The notes under the pieces: model-generated
Told to the model about the DNA's origin: nothing
The model's input: the letters and a program-made list of their open reading frames with translations, nothing else
Databases searched by the model: none
Made by a program: the position numbers and the translations under genes
Virus record (IMG/VR): IMGVR_UViG_3300037189_011323
Span: 53,101 to 117,100 of that record
From: a virus
Reading direction: 5' to 3' (one strand)
Length of the DNA stretch: 64,000 nucleotides
Shown here: positions 59,524-64,000 of the stretch, piece after piece
Layout of the letters: each line of letters begins with the position of its first letter
Numbering within the stretch: the first letter of the stretch is position 1

Positions 59524-59913
59524 TTAAGTTGGGTTAATACCAAAGGTTAAATCTTCTGTTGGCATTTCATCGCTGCTCATAAGAATATCTTTGGGATCAA
59601 CCAGACGAACAGTGGTAGTTTCACCGCTTTCATCTGTCATATCAAGACCACGAGTCCAACGACCATGTGCAACAAGAATATATTCACCTGGTTTTACATC
59701 TTCTTGTAAACGACCAACAGCAACAACTTGTGCCCAACGTGGACGAATACCTTGTCCTTTCTTGTCATCATCAATAATGATGATACCACCAAGTGTCATA
59801 CGCTCACCAAAATCCATGTCCTTTACAAGAACATTATTTTTAGTTGGTATAATTTTTCGATAGTCTTCACGAACATGGTGTAGACTACTTTTTGCTTTAT
59901 TGAGTTTTGTCAT
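59524..59913 (-). CDS. GroES-like co-chaperonin (T4 gp31-type role)
   Basis: A 129-residue protein. After a 25-residue basic extension, PTKNNVLVKDMDFGERMTLG then GIIIIDDDKKG, PRWAQVVAVGRL and VKPGEYILVAHGRW follow the Cpn10 strand order, including a mobile-loop region (GERMTLGGII) that would contact GroEL. In T4, gp31 replaces host GroES so that the large capsid protein can fold. A similar role is likely. It overlaps the upstream gene by 4 bases. Confidence 0.85.
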   Translation of the reverse strand: MTKLNKAKSSLHHVREDYRKIIPTKNNVLVKDMDFGERMTLGGIIIIDDDKKGQGIRPRWAQVVAVGRLQEDVKPGEYILVAHGRWTRGLDMTDESGETTTVRLVDPKDILMSSDEMPTEDLTFGINPT

Positions 59914-60320
59914 ATTCTGCGTCTCTGGTTTCTTAAACGGTCTGCAAGTTCTTGGCTACGTGCTTGTGCATCATTAATACCACCAGTTGTTGGTGCTGGT
60001 GTATTTGGATCAACTGGTGTAGATTCCTGCTGTGAACTAACAAGATTTTCTAACGGAGTTGGTGTTTCAAAAATATCTGCTACTGCTGCGGCATTTGCCT
60101 CATCAACCGTATTATAAATTGGTGCGTCTTTTAATGGACTACCTTTCTGTGCATTATAATAACTTTTCATTCGCTGATCCCTTGTTTCAACAACTTGTCC
60201 ACCTGGTCCAAGTATATCACCACGTGCATTTTGCCTGCTATTACCTACAGCAATAGTTCTTTCTTGTTGTATTTTCAACGCATTTATATCTAAAAATTTG
60301 CCATTTGCTGTGCGATTCAT
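59910..60320 (-). CDS. Hypothetical phage protein
   Basis: A 136-residue protein. The first 60 residues (FLDINALKIQQERTIAVGNS then RQNARGDILGPGGQVVETRD) are a conserved-looking pattern of T4-like aquatic phages. The rest is Pro/Thr/Ala-rich linker and a short basic helix. A late-type promoter precedes it. Function unknown. Confidence 0.7.
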   Translation of the reverse strand: MNRTANGKFLDINALKIQQERTIAVGNSRQNARGDILGPGGQVVETRDQRMKSYYNAQKGSPLKDAPIYNTVDEANAAAVADIFETPTPLENLVSSQQESTPVDPNTPAPTTGGINDAQARSQELADRLRNQRRRI

Positions 60321-60339
60321 AAAAACTCTACTCCTTGCG

Positions 60340-60347
60340 TATTTAAC
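60340..60347 (-). promoter_or_regulatory. Late-promoter-like element GTTAAATA
   Basis: GTTAAATA on the minus strand, 19 bases before the start codon at 60320, followed by CAAGGAGTAG. It overlaps the end of the Pol III-like gene. Confidence 0.5.
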
Positions 60348-60858
60348 GCATAAATTCTGCGAACTCTAAATTATTTCTTAAACTATGTATGCGATGAACA
60401 CCAATCAAATATAAAACAAAACTTGCTACACTTGAACCACGACCAACGCCCCATACTATACTATTCTTACGCATGGTGTCAACAAAATATTTTAAATACT
60501 GCAATAGTGGTAACAAATCTCTTTCAGCATATTCTAATAATTCTTGACCAGCACGTTGTAATTCATTTTGGTCTTGGCATTGATCTAAAATCCATTTAGC
60601 AATATCCAAATCCAAATATTCCTGTGGCATGAACCACACCTGTTGATTACGTTTATGAAACTCATTCACACTGATATCCAACGCCTCTAACTTTTGTAAA
60701 GGTTTCCAATCAAGATATAATGATTTAATTGCCGCATTATATTTTTCTGGATTAGTTATTGGAATATCGGATATTTCCCGTTCAGGATTAATATAAAGTA
60801 ATTCTGCTAGTTCAACATCATTTATTACTGAACGGGAAAATTCGTCAAGATTTGTCAC
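60343..60858 (-). CDS. Orphan fragment resembling bacterial DNA polymerase III alpha
   Basis: A 171-residue protein. Near the C-terminus, IVWGVGRGSSVASFVLYLIG matches the GRGS motif region of family C polymerases (GPGRGSGAGSLVAYLLGI), which binds the incoming nucleotide's phosphates. The catalytic aspartates, PHP domain and fingers of Pol III alpha are absent. It cannot be a polymerase by itself. It may be a domain reused for phosphate or DNA binding. Overlap with its upstream neighbour by 14 bases argues against a decaying pseudogene. Confidence 0.75.
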   Translation of the reverse strand: MTNLDEFSRSVINDVELAELLYINPEREISDIPITNPEKYNAAIKSLYLDWKPLQKLEALDISVNEFHKRNQQVWFMPQEYLDLDIAKWILDQCQDQNELQRAGQELLEYAERDLLPLLQYLKYFVDTMRKNSIVWGVGRGSSVASFVLYLIGVHRIHSLRNNLEFAEFMR

Positions 60859-61504
60859 CTTTGATTACCTCTGGCTTCCAATTCTTTTTCAATGGAACAA
60901 CATTGTTATCATTCTTTTTCTTGATTTCTACTTTATCAGGTTCTTGTTCCCATTGCAACCATTCAGCCCATTCAGCTTCATGATATACCATAACACTTTG
61001 ACCTTTTTGTTTTGTTAAAATATCAAATGTTGTGGGTGTTGGGCGAAACCACCAAGCAGGTTTATTCCAATTTTTCATGGCTAATTCTTCCATGAGTTCA
61101 TCTTCCATTGCCATGTCTTGATCTATATGAATACAAATATTATCGCTTTTGTCACAACTTAAATCAACATTTGTTAAACTTACACGACCTTGCCCCATAC
61201 TTAAAATTTTATACCAAGTTGTTACACCAATGCAATAATTGTTTGGTGCAAAGGGTAATGTAACTATTTTAGCATCTAATTTTTTATAAAGTGTTGGCAA
61301 AATTGGATTTCCAACCCATATAAAAATGCTATCTTGGTATAAATCTTTAATTAAGTGACGAATACGACCAAAAGCAGTTGCTTGGTCTTCGGGTGTTAAT
61401 GATTCATCATCAAATGTAATATTAATATTATAATTGCATGGCTCCATGATTTTAGCATAGCAATTAATTGCACTAAATTCGGCACTCCAACTGATTGTGC
61501 TCAT
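60845..61504 (-). CDS. Hypothetical protein
   Basis: A 219-residue protein. An alpha/beta body (IKDLYQDSIFIWVGNPILPT and NNYCIGVTTWYKILSMGQGR) is followed by a Trp-rich, Lys-rich tail. It overlaps both neighbours by 4-14 bases. Family unrecognised. Confidence 0.68.
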   Translation of the reverse strand: MSTISWSAEFSAINCYAKIMEPCNYNINITFDDESLTPEDQATAFGRIRHLIKDLYQDSIFIWVGNPILPTLYKKLDAKIVTLPFAPNNYCIGVTTWYKILSMGQGRVSLTNVDLSCDKSDNICIHIDQDMAMEDELMEELAMKNWNKPAWWFRPTPTTFDILTKQKGQSVMVYHEAEWAEWLQWEQEPDKVEIKKKNDNNVVPLKKNWKPEVIKGDKS

Positions 61505-61734
61505 CCTACGTCCAAACTATCTTTAAAAATTGGGTTCTTTTTTGTAGCTTCTGCTTCTGCACGATAACGTTTGTTAATTTCTTCCTGGTAGGTATCAACA
61601 ACATTACGCATTTGCTGTATCATGACACCGTTGCCCATACGACCAAGCCATGCCATTTTCTTGTGTAAACCGTTAACTGTTTCTAAAAGTTCATCAAGTG
61701 TTTTGCCACTTAAATCACTCATAAGAGGATGCAT
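61501..61734 (-). CDS. Small hypothetical protein
   Basis: A 77-residue helical protein (LSGKTLDELLETVNGLHKKM). It starts within the stop codon of the MazG gene (TAATG), so co-translation is likely. An in-frame ATG four codons later is an alternative start. Function unknown. Confidence 0.65.
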   Translation of the reverse strand: MHPLMSDLSGKTLDELLETVNGLHKKMAWLGRMGNGVMIQQMRNVVDTYQEEINKRYRAEAEATKKNPIFKDSLDVG

Positions 61735-62150
61735 TATAGATCACCTTGTTTACGATTTTCACTATGCCAAGCATCAAATTTACCGCCTGGATAGCGTGAT
61801 TCTAACTTCTTAACATTTTCATTAATTACATCATTTGGGTCAAGACCAAGTGCGGTGCAAGCATTTACCCAATACCATATAATATCACCAAGTTCACGCT
61901 TCATATGAAATACATTTTCTTCATTAAGTGGTTTACCTTGAAAGAAAATCTTCTTAATAATTTCATTAAATTCGCCACTTTCGGCACTTAATCCCATGCC
62001 AGCAGTCAATAATAATGCGGGATTAATCTTGGTTTTGTCATCTTGATAATTGCTTAAATAGTCAAATCTGTCTAGAAAAGCATAATTGTGTTTACTTTCT
62101 TCACTGGTTACTACGGTAACAAATTCTTGGTAAAGTTTTAAATCAGTCAT
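61734..62150 (-). CDS. mazG: MazG-like nucleotide pyrophosphohydrolase
   Basis: A 138-residue single-domain protein. LSAESGEFNEIIKKIFFQG and MKRELGDIIWYWVNACTALG hold the ExxE and ExxD metal-binding helices of the all-alpha NTP pyrophosphohydrolase family, with LDPNDVINENVKKLESRYP following. Such phage enzymes hydrolyse dNTPs or alarmone-related nucleotides to monophosphates. It is first in an operon with a clear early promoter. Confidence 0.92.
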   Translation of the reverse strand: MTDLKLYQEFVTVVTSEESKHNYAFLDRFDYLSNYQDDKTKINPALLLTAGMGLSAESGEFNEIIKKIFFQGKPLNEENVFHMKRELGDIIWYWVNACTALGLDPNDVINENVKKLESRYPGGKFDAWHSENRKQGDL

Positions 62151-62156
62151 TAAAAT

Positions 62157-62196
62157 ACTCCTGATATAATATAGTTATTATTAAATCAGGAGTCAA
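62157..62196 (-). promoter_or_regulatory. Sigma70-like promoter with a flanking inverted repeat
   Basis: TTGACT (62196-62191) and TATATT (62173-62168) on the minus strand, 17-base spacer. A 9-base inverted repeat ACTCCTGAT/ATCAGGAGT (62157-62165 and 62185-62193) brackets the promoter and includes the ribosome-binding site AGGAGT. It could be an operator or a translation-blocking hairpin. Confidence 0.75.
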
Positions 62197-62198
62197 TA

Positions 62199-63095
62199 TT
62201 AATTAGTGGCAGTTCTAAACCATCTATTTGCACTGTTTACGAAAGTAAATCCAATGTTACTATTACCACTTAAAGTAGTGGTATTGCCATTAATTGTATT
62301 TCCAGCAACAAGGAACATATTTGCAATAGAGACATTCGCACTTATGCTTAGTGACTGACCATCCATTGGATAACTTGGGAAAGTTACCTTAACATTTGCA
62401 AGAGCACCAGCGGCACCGTTATCAAGAATTAACTTGCTGATAACGCTTACGTTTGTGGTATTCGTGGAACTTGTTCCATTACTGACGTTAGAATAAAGAT
62501 AATCTGGATTTACACGAGCACGGCTTAGTGGGAAAATTGTGATTGTAACACCCGCATCATCACTAATAAACTCATACCAATAAATTCCTACACCACTTTG
62601 TGTGTAACCAATGCTATTATTAGTTTGATCATAATCTTGAAGATATTTTGTTCCAATACTTACCGCACTTGGTAAAATTAAACGGTGACTTGTGCTTGTA
62701 ACATTTAGCTTAAGACGAATACGACCAACTGTTCCTGCAGCAGGAAAGTTACTAAAAGCAAGTGTTACTGTTCCGTTAGTTTGAACTTTATGATAATGTC
62801 CACGGCTATGATCTAATGTGACGTTAGTAGAGATAATACCATTGTCATATTCTGTTTCACGAAAATCTTGAATTTGCGCACTGCTTAATAGTGTGCCGCC
62901 CATGTTGTTATTCAACGTTGTTCCACTTAAGGCACTTTTTACGATTGCTTTACTTTGTAAATCATCAAGTTCACTTTGCGCATAAGCAAAGTTATTCTTT
63001 ATGTTTGTAAAGTTATCACGAAAACCTTGACTATCGTTATCAACACCAGCTACAGGATAAGCAGAATTGATATTATTAGGGTTAATGTTACTCAT
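62199..63095 (-). CDS. Phage structural protein (tail or baseplate region type)
   Basis: The protein has 298 residues. The start NPNNINSAYPVAGVDNDSQG and FRDNFTNIKNNFAYAQSELD is a recurrent N-terminal module in structural proteins of T4-like aquatic phages. The remainder is Ser/Thr/Asn/Gly-rich beta sequence, as in fibres or decoration proteins. A late-type element precedes it. It follows another structural gene in the same orientation. Confidence 0.75.
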   Translation of the reverse strand: MSNINPNNINSAYPVAGVDNDSQGFRDNFTNIKNNFAYAQSELDDLQSKAIVKSALSGTTLNNNMGGTLLSSAQIQDFRETEYDNGIISTNVTLDHSRGHYHKVQTNGTVTLAFSNFPAAGTVGRIRLKLNVTSTSHRLILPSAVSIGTKYLQDYDQTNNSIGYTQSGVGIYWYEFISDDAGVTITIFPLSRARVNPDYLYSNVSNGTSSTNTTNVSVISKLILDNGAAGALANVKVTFPSYPMDGQSLSISANVSIANMFLVAGNTINGNTTTLSGNSNIGFTFVNSANRWFRTATN

Positions 63096-63114
63096 TTAAT
63101 GTTTCCAACAACTA

Positions 63115-63126
63115 TATTTATTTATG
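63115..63126 (-). promoter_or_regulatory. Overlapping late-promoter-like elements
   Basis: The minus strand reads CATAAATAAATA, giving CATAAATA (63126-63119) and AATAAATA (63122-63115), 19-23 bases before the start codon at 63095. Confidence 0.55.
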
Positions 63127-64000
63127 TAGCAGTTTCCAAGATATTTTGTAATGGGAACTTCAAGTAACTATCATTTGCAAATGGCAACTGATATTGATCT
63201 TGATTATTGATGAATTGTGTTTTTGTGTTATCAAATGTGGTTGGTGATTTCAATTGTAAAGTTTGAAAATTACCTTCTTCATATTTTGGCACAGTCTGAT
63301 TGCCAACACCAACATTTTTACTACTATACTGCCAAGTTTGACCAGCCTTTGCACCAAGTTGAACTAAAACAACATCGTTTAATGCAATTTCTTGAACAAA
63401 TGTTAATGATACTGTTCTATTAGATATGCTTATTTGCCAAACACCGCCACGTTTGTTTACCGTTGCAGAACCATTTTGAACTTCTGCATAACCTGGTATA
63501 ACCGCACCATTTTGATTCCAACCATCATTGTATAGTATTGGAAATTCTGTTGGATTATAGTTTTGTTGCGTGCTGAATACAACATACTTACCATCCCAAT
63601 CACCACTTTCATCACCATCCATACCGCCTATATCATTAATTTGGGTTATTGTAGAATTGTCTACATGATCAAATGGTATATCTAATGCATAACCAACGGT
63701 TGCTGTTGGTGTAATACTTAAAACATAACCAGTATCAAAAGTTGTATATTGTTTTGTATAAAAGAAACCAGTTGCAATGTCGTAATTTATATCTAGATTA
63801 TTATCAAAAATATAACGATCAGCAACAAATGGTACTAATTTAATATCATTTGGAACACCGTTCTTTAACAAATACAGCACACGCTCACCAGTGCCTGGTT
63901 TTAAATAAGCTAAAACTGCCGCAGTTTGAAATCCTAATATTCTACCATCATTTTGAATACTTGTTTCCCACTGTGGTAATGTATTGGTATTTGTTTCACC
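63122..64000 (-). CDS. Phage structural protein, C-terminal part
   Basis: The frame stays open to the right edge, so the start lies beyond the window. The residue just inside the edge reads GETNTNTLPQWETSIQNDGR, and 292 codons plus stop are visible. The sequence (PTATVGYALDIPFDHVDNST, ALNDVVLVQLGAKAGQTWQY) is beta-rich, with repeating Asp/Asn/Thr turns typical of large tail or baseplate-associated proteins. It ends just before the late-type element for the next gene. Exact role unknown. Confidence 0.7.
   Translation of the reverse strand, partial: GETNTNTLPQWETSIQNDGRILGFQTAAVLAYLKPGTGERVLYLLKNGVPNDIKLVPFVADRYIFDNNLDINYDIATGFFYTKQYTTFDTGYVLSITPTATVGYALDIPFDHVDNSTITQINDIGGMDGDESGDWDGKYVVFSTQQNYNPTEFPILYNDGWNQNGAVIPGYAEVQNGSATVNKRGGVWQISISNRTVSLTFVQEIALNDVVLVQLGAKAGQTWQYSSKNVGVGNQTVPKYEEGNFQTLQLKSPTTFDNTKTQFINNQDQYQLPFANDSYLKFPLQNILETAT

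Noticed and set aside
1-64000. CRISPR arrays, tRNA or rRNA genes and insertion sequences
   Set aside because: No regularly spaced direct repeats, no cloverleaf-like sequence with conserved tRNA bases and no transposase frame were seen; the repeated TGTCAA strings are promoter -35 boxes.

Overview
This window is part of a large, AT-rich genome of a T4-like tailed phage. The support is a family B DNA polymerase ending in a clamp-binding tail, a gp45-type sliding clamp, a gp44-type clamp loader, a T4 RNase H-type flap nuclease, thymidylate synthase with DHFR, a GroES-like co-chaperonin, a spanin/holin lysis set, PhoH, and TAAATA-type late promoters. The many small overlapping genes and the gene families resemble aquatic T4-like phages. 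The host is unknown. A 38-codon ArfA-like gene and near-consensus sigma70 promoters favour a beta- or gammaproteobacterium. No terminase, portal, major capsid or tRNA gene lies in the window.

Layout. 1-9659 (+): a run of overlapping genes with five consecutive radical SAM enzymes, each carrying a SPASM-like cysteine domain at its N-terminus, one protein of unknown function, and glycosyltransferase-like proteins at both ends. 9648-12993 (-): a sugar aminotransferase and epimerase, then ThyA and DHFR. 12990-28334 (-): early genes behind repeated TTGACA-N16/17-TATATT promoters. These include a metallopeptidase/VWA protein with a MoxR ATPase, the ArfA-like protein, a flap nuclease, a cupin, the sliding clamp, a methyltransferase and DNA polymerase. 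28429-29079 (+): an isolated Ala/Val-rich protein with its own promoter and terminators. 29147-48690 (-): late genes. Many of the proteins begin with a short peptide like the capsid-targeting sequences of T4 internal head proteins. This block holds a 2845-residue polyvalent-type protein, a ligase-like protein, an amidinotransferase, a TRAP-type solute-binding protein and two GIY-YIG endonucleases. 48701-57339 (-): virion-like proteins, a glycosyltransferase, ClpA, DnaJ and the lysis cassette. 57456-58211 (+): PhoH. 58204-64000 (-): clamp loader, co-chaperonin, an orphan Pol III alpha-like fragment, MazG and virion proteins.

Two promoter classes divide the window. Sigma70-like promoters precede replication, nucleotide and host-takeover genes. 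A [TGACN][AT]TAAATA element lies 15-23 bases before the start codon of most virion-type or packaged-protein genes. The most unusual systems are the radical SAM array with its unknown partner, the probable set of head-packaged, injected proteins including a giant polyprotein, and the phage ArfA-like ribosome-rescue factor.
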